A stretch of DNA of 64,000 bases, from NCBI RefSeq assembly GCF_001045445.1, contig NZ_LFNF01000003.1, forward strand, positions 744,001 to 808,000. Reading direction: 5' to 3'. Both the position numbers and the translations under genes were made by a program. Below are positions 42,659 to 49,895 of the stretch, in pieces. The notes below the pieces were generated by a model that ran no database searches, was not told the origin of the DNA, and saw only the letters and a program-made list of their open reading frames with translations. Source of the DNA: Chryseobacterium sp. BLS98. Lineage in GTDB: Bacteria > Bacteroidota > Bacteroidia > Flavobacteriales > Weeksellaceae. Positions within the stretch are counted from its first letter, which is position 1; every line of letters begins with the position of its first letter.

Positions 42659-43428
42659 TGATAAAAGCACATCAGATCAACTATCTCCACAGGAATTTCC
42701 ATATTCTTGACGGTGTGGATGTCTCTTTGGATTATGGAGAATTTTTGGCGATTGTAGGACCAAACGGAGCAGGAAAATCAAGCCTTCTCAGTGTTTTGGC
42801 CAATGAAGTCAGGGGAAAACAGAAAATTTTATTTAAAGACAAACCCATTACCGATTGGGAAGTAAGGGAATTGTCCAGGCATAAATCCAAATTTTCCCAG
42901 CATAATTCCAATGAAATTCCTCTGCAGGTAAAAGATGTTGTTATGATGGGGCGTTATCCGTACTTTGATTCGCAGCCACGTCAGGAAGATTTTGAAGCAA
43001 TGAATAAAATGATGTATGAAACAGATGTTTATCACCTGAAAGACAGAGAATACAACACACTCTCCGGAGGAGAAAAACAGCGTGTCCATCTTTCAAGAGT
43101 AATGGCACAGCTGCAAAATGAAATTGCCCACAAGCTGGTTTTTCTGGATGAGCCTTTGAATAATTTAGACATAAAACATCAATATAAGGCTCTTGAAATT
43201 ATTAAAAATTTTACAGCAAAAGCCAACAGTGCAATTGTAGTAATGCATGATTTGAACCTTGCAGCCCAGTTTGCAGACAAAATTTTGTTAATGAAATCAG
43301 GAAAGGTTTCCGCCTACGGAACGCCGGAAGAAGTTTTTACAGCCCAGAATATCAGCCAGGCATACAACTTTCCGTGTACCATCTGCGGACACCCCATTAC
43401 CAATAACCCAATGATCATTTTTGGATAA
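42658..43428 (+). CDS. hmuV: Heme ABC transporter ATPase
   Basis: A 256-residue ATPase with Walker A GPNGAGKSSLL (residues ~36-46), signature LSGGEKQRVHLSR, Walker B KLVFLDEPLNNLD and H-loop VVMHDLN. The C-terminal ICGHPITNNPMIIFG is the usual tail of HmuV. Its ATG overlaps the hmuU stop. It drives heme import with HmuT and HmuU. Confidence 0.94.
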   Translation: MIKAHQINYLHRNFHILDGVDVSLDYGEFLAIVGPNGAGKSSLLSVLANEVRGKQKILFKDKPITDWEVRELSRHKSKFSQHNSNEIPLQVKDVVMMGRYPYFDSQPRQEDFEAMNKMMYETDVYHLKDREYNTLSGGEKQRVHLSRVMAQLQNEIAHKLVFLDEPLNNLDIKHQYKALEIIKNFTAKANSAIVVMHDLNLAAQFADKILLMKSGKVSAYGTPEEVFTAQNISQAYNFPCTICGHPITNNPMIIFG

Positions 43429-43430
43429 CC

Positions 43431-44081
43431 ATGGAAAAAGATGAATTAAAAATCCTCGCTCAGAATCTGGCCAATCCGCAGGGAGAAAAAGGAATAGAGA
43501 TTGGCGAGATGATGAATGCCACCAACATCAGCATGACATTGGAAAGCATTAAAACACTTTTAATAGAAGATGATGAAGACATTCTTGAAATAGGGCACGG
43601 AAATGCCGGACACGTGAAAAATATTTTAAACAGGGCCAAAAATCTCAAATATACAGGAGTTGATATTTCCGAAACCATGCATAACGAAGCCAAAAAGCTG
43701 AACAAAGACTTTGAAAATCAGGCAAAATTTGTATTGTATGAAGGTAAAAAGCTGCCTTTTGATGACAAAACCTTTGATAAAATATTGAGTGTCAATACCG
43801 TCTATTTCTGGGAAGAACCCGTTGAGTTTCTCAATGAGATCTACAGGGTTTTAAAAAAAGACGGGACTTTCGTTCTGACTTTCGGACAGAGAAAATTCAT
43901 GGAAACACTCCCGTTCACGGAATATGATTTTACCCTGTACAGCAACCGCGAAATGGAACAGCTTGTTTCCCAAAGCCATTTCAAGAGAATGAAAATTTCT
44001 GAAAAAGAAGAAGATATACCAAGCAAATCGGGAAACGAGACTATACACAGAATTTATACAGTTTTAACCATAAAAAAATAA
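43431..44081 (+). CDS. Class I SAM-dependent methyltransferase
   Basis: A 216-residue cytosolic methyltransferase. Motif I is DILEIGHGNAGHVKNIL (acidic residue then G-x-G-x-G), followed by YTGVDISETMHNEA (motif II), LPFDDKTFDKILSVNTVYFW (motif IV region) and LNEIYRVLKKDGTFVLTFG. Its substrate is unknown. It lies 2 bp after hmuV and 4 bp before hmuS inside the heme operon, so a role linked to heme or its breakdown product is inferred only from position. Confidence 0.88.
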   Translation: MEKDELKILAQNLANPQGEKGIEIGEMMNATNISMTLESIKTLLIEDDEDILEIGHGNAGHVKNILNRAKNLKYTGVDISETMHNEAKKLNKDFENQAKFVLYEGKKLPFDDKTFDKILSVNTVYFWEEPVEFLNEIYRVLKKDGTFVLTFGQRKFMETLPFTEYDFTLYSNREMEQLVSQSHFKRMKISEKEEDIPSKSGNETIHRIYTVLTIKK

Positions 44082-44085
44082 AATA

Positions 44086-45114
44086 ATGAGCACATTAGTT
44101 AATGATTTAAAGGAAAAATGGGAAGCTCTGAAAGCAGAAAATCCACATATAAGAATAAGAAATGCTGCAGCTCAGCTGGGAGTAAGTGAAGCTGAATTAT
44201 TGGCAACAAGTATTGGAGAAGGTGTAACTGTCCTTACCCCTGAATTTCCGGCTATCCTTACCGAAGCAGAAAAATTAGGCAAAGTAATGGCTCTTACCCG
44301 TAATGATGAATGCGTTCACGAAAGAAAAGGAACTTACCAGAATGGTGATTTCAGCAGTCCTCACGCACAGCTTTTCGTGGGTGAAGATATTGATCTTAGG
44401 ATTTTCCTTAACCACTGGAAATCTGCATTTGCAGTAGTGGAAGGGGATAAAAAAAGTCTTCAGTTCTTTGGAAAAGACGGCCTTGCCCTTCATAAAATCT
44501 ACCTGACAAAAGACAGCGTTGAAGCTGCTTTCGATGCTATTGTGGAAAAATTCAAAGCTGAAGAGCAAAATCAGGCTTTATCCATTGAAGCTGTAGCCCC
44601 GAAAGCTCCTGAAAAGGAAGATTCTGAGATTGATGCCGAAGGATTCAAAAAAGCTTGGACAGAATTAAAAGATACCCACGATTTCTTCATGATGACCAGA
44701 AAATTCGGGGTAAGCAGAACCCAGGCATTGAGACTGGCTCCTGAAGGATTTGCCAAGAAAATTGATAATTCCAAAGTGGTGAATGTTCTGGAAGATGCTT
44801 CAGAAAAGAATATCCCGATCATGGTATTCGTAGGAAACAGGGGAATTATCCAGATCCACACCGGGAATGTGAAGAAAACCCTTTGGCACCAGCAGTGGTT
44901 CAATGTAATGGACCCGGATTTCAACTTACACCTGGATGTTACGAAGATTGCTGAAGCATGGATCGTTAAAAAACCTACTGAAGACGGGGAAGTAACAGCT
45001 ATTGAAGTATTCAACAAAGAAGGAGACTTTATCGTTCAGTTCTTCGGAAAAAGAAAACCCGGAATTCCTGAGCTGCAGGAGTGGAAAGATCTTGTGGCAG
45101 AATTAGAGAAATAA
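44086..45114 (+). CDS. hmuS: HmuS/HemS-type heme-degrading or heme-trafficking protein
   Basis: A 342-residue cytosolic protein built from two related halves, as in HemS/ChuS. Half one: RIRNAAAQLGVSEAELLATSIGEGVTVL and CVHERKGTYQNGDFSSPHAQLFVGEDIDLRIFL; half two: FFMMTRKFGVSRTQALRLAPEGFAKKI and VFVGNRGIIQIHTGNVKKTLW, WFNVMDPDFNLHLD. These proteins bind imported heme and release iron or deliver it. It closes the compact part of the heme operon, with a weak terminator-like hairpin after it. Confidence 0.92.
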   Translation: MSTLVNDLKEKWEALKAENPHIRIRNAAAQLGVSEAELLATSIGEGVTVLTPEFPAILTEAEKLGKVMALTRNDECVHERKGTYQNGDFSSPHAQLFVGEDIDLRIFLNHWKSAFAVVEGDKKSLQFFGKDGLALHKIYLTKDSVEAAFDAIVEKFKAEEQNQALSIEAVAPKAPEKEDSEIDAEGFKKAWTELKDTHDFFMMTRKFGVSRTQALRLAPEGFAKKIDNSKVVNVLEDASEKNIPIMVFVGNRGIIQIHTGNVKKTLWHQQWFNVMDPDFNLHLDVTKIAEAWIVKKPTEDGEVTAIEVFNKEGDFIVQFFGKRKPGIPELQEWKDLVAELEK

Positions 45115-45495
45115 ATAGTTAGATGATTTTAAGCGGACCGTTTTGTTTTTTAAATTCAAGGCGGTCTTTTGTTTATATAGCAGATTGCTGGATTTGCCTG
45201 AGAAAAGGTAAATTTGATTTGCAAGCTTTTTAAACCACAAAAGTCACAAAAGTTTTTAATTGATTTAAACACTTTAGTTTTAAAAAGTTTTAATATTTTG
45301 AAAACAATAAGAACACATAAGCAGAAAATCAAAGATTTTAACAGAACTTAAGTGTACTTCATATACGCGATGTATTAAACTTAAAATAACTAAGGTGTTT
45401 GATAAGCTTTTGTGACTTTTGTGGTTTAAATAAGCATAAAAATCTGTGATATTTGTGAAAAAATAATTGTACAATTTGTATTTAAATAAATAAGA
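45115..45495. repeat. Gene-free gap with a 21-bp perfect inverted repeat
   Basis: No gene is visible in these 381 bases. A weak hairpin (GACCG / CGGTC) ends hmuS. Perfect arms AAACCACAAAAGTCACAAAAG (21 bp, 45232-45252) and the reverse complement at 45407-45427 flank 154 bp; the arms continue imperfectly inwards (AAACACTTTAG / CTAAGGTGTTT). This is the shape of a small non-autonomous mobile element or REP-type unit. The rest is A/T-rich leader of the ChaN gene. Confidence 0.75.
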
Positions 45496-46368
45496 ATGAA
45501 AAATATTTTCATAGCCATTCTCCTGGCTGGCTTCTGTTCATTAAGCGGGCAGGATTTTAAAGCTTACCAGTTTTATGACAAAAAAGGAAAAGAAATAAAA
45601 ACTGATAAACTGATTAAAGAACTGGCTGAGTATGACGTGGTTTTCTTTGGCGAAAATCATAACAGCTCTATCAATCACTGGCTTCAGCTGAAGGTGACTG
45701 AAGGTTTGTTTGAAAAAAAGAACGGGCAGATCATTCTGGGAGCGGAAATGTTTGAAAGAGATAATCAGGATCAGCTAAACAAGTATCTGAGTGGAATTTT
45801 TGATGCTAAAACACTGAAAGATTCAGCCCGTTTATGGAACAATTATGCCACAGACTACAAACCTTTGGTTGATTTTGCCAAAAGCAAAAAACTGAACTTC
45901 ATCGCGACCAATATTCCAAGAAGATATGCTTCTCAAACCGCAAAAGAAGGCTTGGAATCTCTGAATAAATTAAGTGAGAAAGAGAAAACCTACATTGCAC
46001 AGCTTCCGATCAAGGTAACACTGGATACGCCAGGCTATCAGGAAATGAAAGCGATGATGGGAGATCATGCAGAAGGAACCAAAGTGATGAACTTTATTTC
46101 GGCCCAGGCCACAAAAGATGCCACCATGGCTGAATCTATATTGAAAAGTATGCAGGCCGGAAAAACTTTTATCCATTACAACGGAAACTATCACAGTAAG
46201 GAATTCGGTGGAATTTACTGGTATATCAAGCAGAAAAATCCGAACCTTAAAATGGCGGTGATCTCTGTTTTTGAATCCGAGGATCCGGAGCTTAAAGTTC
46301 CTGCAAAAGATTATATTCCGACGGATTTTAACCTGATTATTCCAGCGGATATGACGAAAACATTTTAA
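45496..46368 (+). CDS. ChaN family heme-binding protein
   Basis: A 290-residue exported protein (signal peptide MKNIFIAILLAGFCSLSGQ; the Cys before Ser-Leu-Ser-Gly is not in a good lipobox). VVFFGENHNSSINHWLQLKV is the ChaN/PhuW signature; ILGAEMFERDNQDQLNKYLSG, FIATNIPRRYASQTA, and FIHYNGNYHSKEFGGIYWYI are further blocks. ChaN proteins bind heme as cofacial dimers and help in iron uptake. It sits downstream of hmuS in the same direction after a 381-bp gap, so it extends the heme island, probably from its own promoter. Confidence 0.88.
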   Translation: MKNIFIAILLAGFCSLSGQDFKAYQFYDKKGKEIKTDKLIKELAEYDVVFFGENHNSSINHWLQLKVTEGLFEKKNGQIILGAEMFERDNQDQLNKYLSGIFDAKTLKDSARLWNNYATDYKPLVDFAKSKKLNFIATNIPRRYASQTAKEGLESLNKLSEKEKTYIAQLPIKVTLDTPGYQEMKAMMGDHAEGTKVMNFISAQATKDATMAESILKSMQAGKTFIHYNGNYHSKEFGGIYWYIKQKNPNLKMAVISVFESEDPELKVPAKDYIPTDFNLIIPADMTKTF

Positions 46369-46411
46369 AATGCCGGAGGTCTTTTTAAATTGAAAAGTTT
46401 GTAATGATAAA

Positions 46412-46496
46412 AAGGCTTCGACTCCGCTCAGCCTGACAGTGGATAAATATTTACGGATAGTATTAACGTTGTCAGGCTGAGCGGAGTCGAAGCCTT
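46412..46496. repeat. REP-like palindrome with perfect 27-bp arms
   Basis: Left arm 46412-46438 (starts AAGGCTTCGACTCCGCTCAG) and its exact reverse complement at 46470-46496, with a 31-nt A/T-rich loop. Related in sequence class to the CTTCGGCT palindromes at 24.5 and 30.4 kb. It may also terminate transcription from the ChaN gene. Confidence 0.85.
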
Positions 46497-46525
46497 ATAT
46501 TTATTAAAATATGCATAGTATATTA

Positions 46526-46594
46526 AAATTCAATAGGAACGGGCTTTAACCCGTTTTACAAAATAATAATCTAATAAGGGCTTTAGTCCAAAGG
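46526..46594 (+). repeat. Dispersed GGGCTTTAGCCC element, copy 2
   Basis: AAATTCAATAGGAACGGGCT leads into AACGGG-CTTTAA-CCCGTT, then a second GGGC-TTTA-GTCC dyad after an A/T spacer. Same order, orientation and spacing as the copy at 10731-10800. Confidence 0.75.
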
Positions 46595-46615
46595 TCTCAT
46601 TTAAGACGTAATATC

Positions 46616-46623
46616 TATCTTTG
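46616..46623 (+). promoter_or_regulatory. -7 element of the deformylase-like gene
   Basis: TATCTTTG, full match to TAnnTTTG, 17 bp before the ATG. Confidence 0.65.
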
Positions 46624-46640
46624 CACTACAAATCATCCTC

Positions 46641-47270
46641 ATGAAAAAAATATCTTTCCTGCTTATACTTTTTATTGGCCTTATCAATGCTCAGAAACTC
46701 ACATCCAATGAAATTTCTATTATCAATAAAGGAGATGTCAATACAGCGATGCCTATTTATCAGACCACCGATGCCAATCAGCATAAAATTTTATTAAGCC
46801 TTTCTACAGAAATTGATCCCATTGACCTGAATACGGCAACTTTAGTAAAAAGAATGAAAGAATCCCTTCTTTCAACGGATGGGGGAGTAGGAATTGCTGC
46901 ACCACAGGTTGGGATCAACAGGAAAGTAATTTGGGTTCAACGTTTTGATAAAGAAGGAAATCCTTTGGAATATTTTATTAATCCTGTGATTGTTTGGAAA
47001 TCAGAGTTACAGAGTCTTGGTCCGGAGGGTGATTTATCTATTCCGGAATTCAGGGATCAGTTCTACAGAAGCAAAGTGATTCAGCTGGAATATGTAGATT
47101 TGAAAGGGCAGAAGTATTCTGAAATTGTAGAGGGCTTTACCGCGGTCATCTTTCAGCATGAAATTGACCATCTTTTCGGAATCCTTATTTCAGATAAAAA
47201 GGAGAAAGAAAAGAATGATTCTTATAAAAAGGTGGATGCTTTTAAAAAGAGTGATTCAACAACGAGATAA
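46641..47270 (+). CDS. Exported peptide-deformylase-like protein with altered metal site
   Basis: A 209-residue protein. The first ~18 residues (MKKISFLLILFIGLINAQ) are a clear signal peptide, which cytosolic deformylases lack. Motif 1 is GVGIAAPQVG (residues 82-91), normal. Motif 2, normally EGCLS with the metal-binding Cys, reads EGDLS: Asp131 replaces Cys. Motif 3 is QHEIDH with His173, Glu174 and His177. So the site is Asp-His-His, a type of site known from other metal hydrolases. The housekeeping deformylase must be elsewhere; this one probably acts in the periplasm on an unknown substrate, or is inactive. A truncated relative of its 3' end lies 0.8 kb downstream. Confidence 0.85.
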   Translation: MKKISFLLILFIGLINAQKLTSNEISIINKGDVNTAMPIYQTTDANQHKILLSLSTEIDPIDLNTATLVKRMKESLLSTDGGVGIAAPQVGINRKVIWVQRFDKEGNPLEYFINPVIVWKSELQSLGPEGDLSIPEFRDQFYRSKVIQLEYVDLKGQKYSEIVEGFTAVIFQHEIDHLFGILISDKKEKEKNDSYKKVDAFKKSDSTTR

Positions 47271-47334
47271 TGTCTTGTTTCTATGTGAATTAAATCTTTT
47301 CTTGCATTTTAGATATTATTTTCTGATAGAAATT

Positions 47335-48057
47335 TTACTTTATATTTCTTGTATATTCACATTTCGGAAAATTGTTACAACCCCAGAAAAAACCATATTT
47401 GCCATTTCTTTTAATAAGGTTTCCTCCACAATTTGGGCACGAAATATTTCGGTTGGTGTTAGAATTGGCTATTATTCTTTTATCTTCAGTACGATTGTTT
47501 ATTCTCGCATTGAGAATTGTTGCGATAATTTCGTTCTTGGTTCGTTCGTTTATATAAGCTGAATCATATTTTTTAATAGTTTTGACCAACTTATGGGTAT
47601 AAACAACATCAGTATATGTTTTGGTCTTAAGGGTTGCTCTTTTTGTAAATGCAATTATTGAATAATATCTCAGAAATGGATAATTTTTCAGTATATGTTT
47701 TAAAGCATAGATATGACCCTGGTTTTGCAGAACAGGATTGTAAAATTTACGCCTGTACTTATAAATAGCCTGAGTCCAGTATCTGTCTTTTTCATAGCCT
47801 AAAATCCAGCCTTTATAGTTTTTGGTTTCAATAACGAATATCCCGTAATCTGAAACAATGATATGATCTATTTGTGAAGTAGAACCTTTAATCTTTAGCT
47901 CAATATTATTCAGGACAATATATTCTTTATTATTTAATCTTTTAAGAGTTTCAGAAACCCTGCGCTCGCCAATATATCCCTTTATTTTTGGAGTATAATA
48001 TTTAATGACCAGGAATAGGATGCCCAGAATAAAAACAATTAAAAAGCTAATGTCCAT
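47335..48057 (-). CDS. NERD-domain protein with topoisomerase-type zinc finger
   Basis: A 240-residue protein. One N-terminal membrane segment (ISFLIVFILGILFLVIKYYTP), then a NERD domain: GERRV (Glu31), QIDHIIVSDYGIFVIETKNYKG with Asp64, Glu77 and Lys79 matching a PD-(D/E)xK nuclease-type active site. The C-terminus is a C4 zinc finger (Cys207, 210, 227, 233; CPNCGG ... FPKC) as at the end of topoisomerase I. A membrane-tethered DNA nuclease or processing enzyme is a fair inference; biological role unknown, with defence against incoming DNA one option. Notably A/T-rich and placed between an intact and a truncated deformylase-like sequence, which suggests it arrived by insertion. Confidence 0.85.
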   Translation of the reverse strand: MDISFLIVFILGILFLVIKYYTPKIKGYIGERRVSETLKRLNNKEYIVLNNIELKIKGSTSQIDHIIVSDYGIFVIETKNYKGWILGYEKDRYWTQAIYKYRRKFYNPVLQNQGHIYALKHILKNYPFLRYYSIIAFTKRATLKTKTYTDVVYTHKLVKTIKKYDSAYINERTKNEIIATILNARINNRTEDKRIIANSNTNRNISCPNCGGNLIKRNGKYGFFWGCNNFPKCEYTRNIK

Positions 48058-48092
48058 GCTGTTTATATATATTTATTTGCTCCCATAAGAAA

Positions 48093-48248
48093 CAGATTTC
48101 TGAAATTGCGAAAGGCTTTACAGCTGTTATTTTCCAGCATGAGATTGACCATTTTTTCGGGGTCTTGATTTTAGATAAAAAGGAAAAGAAGAAAACAATT
48201 TAAAAAGAAGTGAATGTTTTTAAAGAGCGATATTTTGTGATGCGATAA
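48093..48248 (+). pseudogene. Truncated 3' end of a second deformylase-like gene
   Basis: In frame from 48093 the sequence reads QISEIAKGFTAVIFQHEIDH and continues FFGVLILDKKEK before a stop at 48201-48203. It parallels the end of the intact exported deformylase-like protein (YSEIVEGFTAVIFQHEIDHL ... ILISDKKEKEK). Nucleotide resemblance continues past the stop to GCGATAA at 48242-48248, where the intact gene ends in GAGATAA. No start codon, signal peptide or motifs 1 and 2 remain. It is either the relic of a tandem paralogue whose 5' part was lost, or a partial duplication made when the NERD gene came in. Confidence 0.8.
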
Positions 48249-48252
48249 GGAT

Positions 48253-48981
48253 TTAAATGTTTAATGGGTAAGAAAAACAGTCTATTCTGTAGGTCTTAAT
48301 TTTAAATTTTAGCTGGCTTCTTTTTTTAGAATTATTTATAAATTCGTAAACTCGTCCGTTTTCGGAATCTAAAAAGAACTCATTGTATCGACTTGTTTTT
48401 TTTGATTCCTTCAGAATATAATTGAAAATGTTCTTAGTTCTATTGATACAGGAATCTGATTCTTCCATTTTGTATTTATTGACCCTATAGGTTAAATAAA
48501 CATAATTCTCAAAAATTTTTGGTTTTAAATAGAGATTAGTTTCAGTATTTAAAACATTGTTCATCAACGCTTTCGTTAGTATTTGAAATTCTTTTGGATT
48601 TAATCTTAATTCTTTAACTAAAATATTCATCTGTTTCTCAAAAGTTGTATTGGTTTTTGGATGAAGCTGAGGAGTGTTTGTATTTGTAAAATTCCAATAA
48701 TCAAAATACATATTTGAAAAGAATGGAATTGAGTAGAATCTTTTATTCTTTTCAAAAACTAAGATCTCATCATAATCTTCTTTTTCAGGATTTTCATAAA
48801 GGGTTATTGATAAAGAATCCAAATCAATTTTTTTTATTTTTTCTAAGTTTTTATTGATCATTGGGAAATTTTCCAATAACGAATTTATACTTGCTTCTGA
48901 AGTTTCAAATCCAGATGTATTTTCTTTATTACAGGAAATTGAAATAGAAAATAAAATAAGAATTAAAGAGATCCGTTTCAT
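48253..48981 (-). CDS. Lipoprotein of unknown function
   Basis: A 242-residue protein with lipobox (MKRISLILILFSISISCNKE, Cys17). The remainder is Lys/Asn-rich, with no family I recognise; blocks such as EKQMNILVKELRLNPKEFQILTKALM look helical and FFLDSENGRVYEFINNSKK could be a strand pair. Base composition is clearly more A/T-rich than in the neighbouring housekeeping genes. It is separated from the next unknown gene by 11 bp in the same direction, so the two may form a small operon of exported proteins. Confidence 0.65.
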   Translation of the reverse strand: MKRISLILILFSISISCNKENTSGFETSEASINSLLENFPMINKNLEKIKKIDLDSLSITLYENPEKEDYDEILVFEKNKRFYSIPFFSNMYFDYWNFTNTNTPQLHPKTNTTFEKQMNILVKELRLNPKEFQILTKALMNNVLNTETNLYLKPKIFENYVYLTYRVNKYKMEESDSCINRTKNIFNYILKESKKTSRYNEFFLDSENGRVYEFINNSKKRSQLKFKIKTYRIDCFSYPLNI

Positions 48982-48992
48982 TAATATACTTT

Positions 48993-49730
48993 TTAATAGC
49001 CTATTTTAAGTTTCAAATTGCAGCCATTATTTTTATCAAACTCATATTTTTTTCCATTCTTCCCCTCCTCAACTAACTTCAGGCTTTTTGAAGATAGGGT
49101 AACAATTACATCAAAATTTCCATATGCATTTTTGTAAAGGTTATATTCTTCAATTTTAAATCTTGGTGTTATTCTCAATTCATATTCATTATAACTCTTT
49201 TCATTTTTTTTATAAAAGTTTATTGTAGTTGAATTTAATCCGTTGTCAAAACTTACAATATATTTCCCGTTTTCTAAAATTTGGGGGAAATTATCTGTAA
49301 ATCGTGAAATTTTAGTTTTCTCATTAAATAATAAAAATCCTGATATTTCAAATCCTGACATTTTAAAAATATAGAAATCAGATTTTTTATCAACAAGATA
49401 AAATTTTACGTTACAGGATTTTATTTTTCTTAGTTTATTGTCTTCATAAAAAGGAAATGTTGCACATGAATCTTGAAAGATTTTGGGGAACTTTCTTTTA
49501 AATTCAGCTAATAAATTTGGATTTTCTGAGTTGAAGATCAAATTTAACTCAACTTTTTTTGCTTTCAAATAATTGTAGTTCTCATTATCGAGAAATTCAA
49601 TTTTTATAGCTTCATTTCCTTTAATTGTATACGAAAAGTATTGACACTTTTCATCATCAAAAGGCTGAAGAATTTGGGATTTTGCCATTTGAGAAATCAA
49701 ACTAAAAATAAGAAATAAATATTTTACCAT
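48993..49730 (-). CDS. Exported protein of unknown function
   Basis: A 245-residue protein. I take the start at 49730 because a signal peptide (MVKYLFLIFSLISQMAKSQ) begins there; a longer form adds ten hydrophobic residues. The mature part is rich in aromatic, Lys and Asn residues (CQYFSYTIKGNEAIKIEFLDN, FYIFKMSGFEISGFLLFNE, YNEYELRITPRFKIEEY) and looks like an all-beta domain. Two Cys near the start and in the middle may pair. I do not recognise the family. A/T-rich, next to another unknown exported protein and upstream of it. Confidence 0.6.
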   Translation of the reverse strand: MVKYLFLIFSLISQMAKSQILQPFDDEKCQYFSYTIKGNEAIKIEFLDNENYNYLKAKKVELNLIFNSENPNLLAEFKRKFPKIFQDSCATFPFYEDNKLRKIKSCNVKFYLVDKKSDFYIFKMSGFEISGFLLFNEKTKISRFTDNFPQILENGKYIVSFDNGLNSTTINFYKKNEKSYNEYELRITPRFKIEEYNLYKNAYGNFDVIVTLSSKSLKLVEEGKNGKKYEFDKNNGCNLKLKIGY

Positions 49731-49843
49731 TGTGGTTAACAGCTCAAATAATTGCTTCATTCTAAATTATAATCCCATAAAATTAATAATTTTAGCTTGA
49801 AAACAATTTTTAATTCTAAGCTATTGAAGATAATCTATTAAAT

Positions 49844-49877
49844 AAAAAAATCTGCCTCGAAAGAAACAGATTTTTTT
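49844..49877 (-). terminator. Terminator of the nitroreductase-ohrR-ohr operon
   Basis: AAAAAAATCTG / CAGATTTTTTT hairpin, with T-rich tail on the minus strand, 19 bp past the ohr stop. Confidence 0.8.
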
Positions 49878-49895
49878 ATAAAAAAGAAACTCATC

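Noticed and set aside
47158..47562. Open frame overlapping the deformylase-like and NERD genes
   Set aside because: Out-of-frame extension across two real genes; product looks random (Phe/Ile/Leu-rich).
47335..49730. Named phage-defence system around the NERD gene
   Set aside because: The neighbours are exported unknown proteins and a deformylase fragment; no known defence partner (helicase, kinase, reverse transcriptase) is present.
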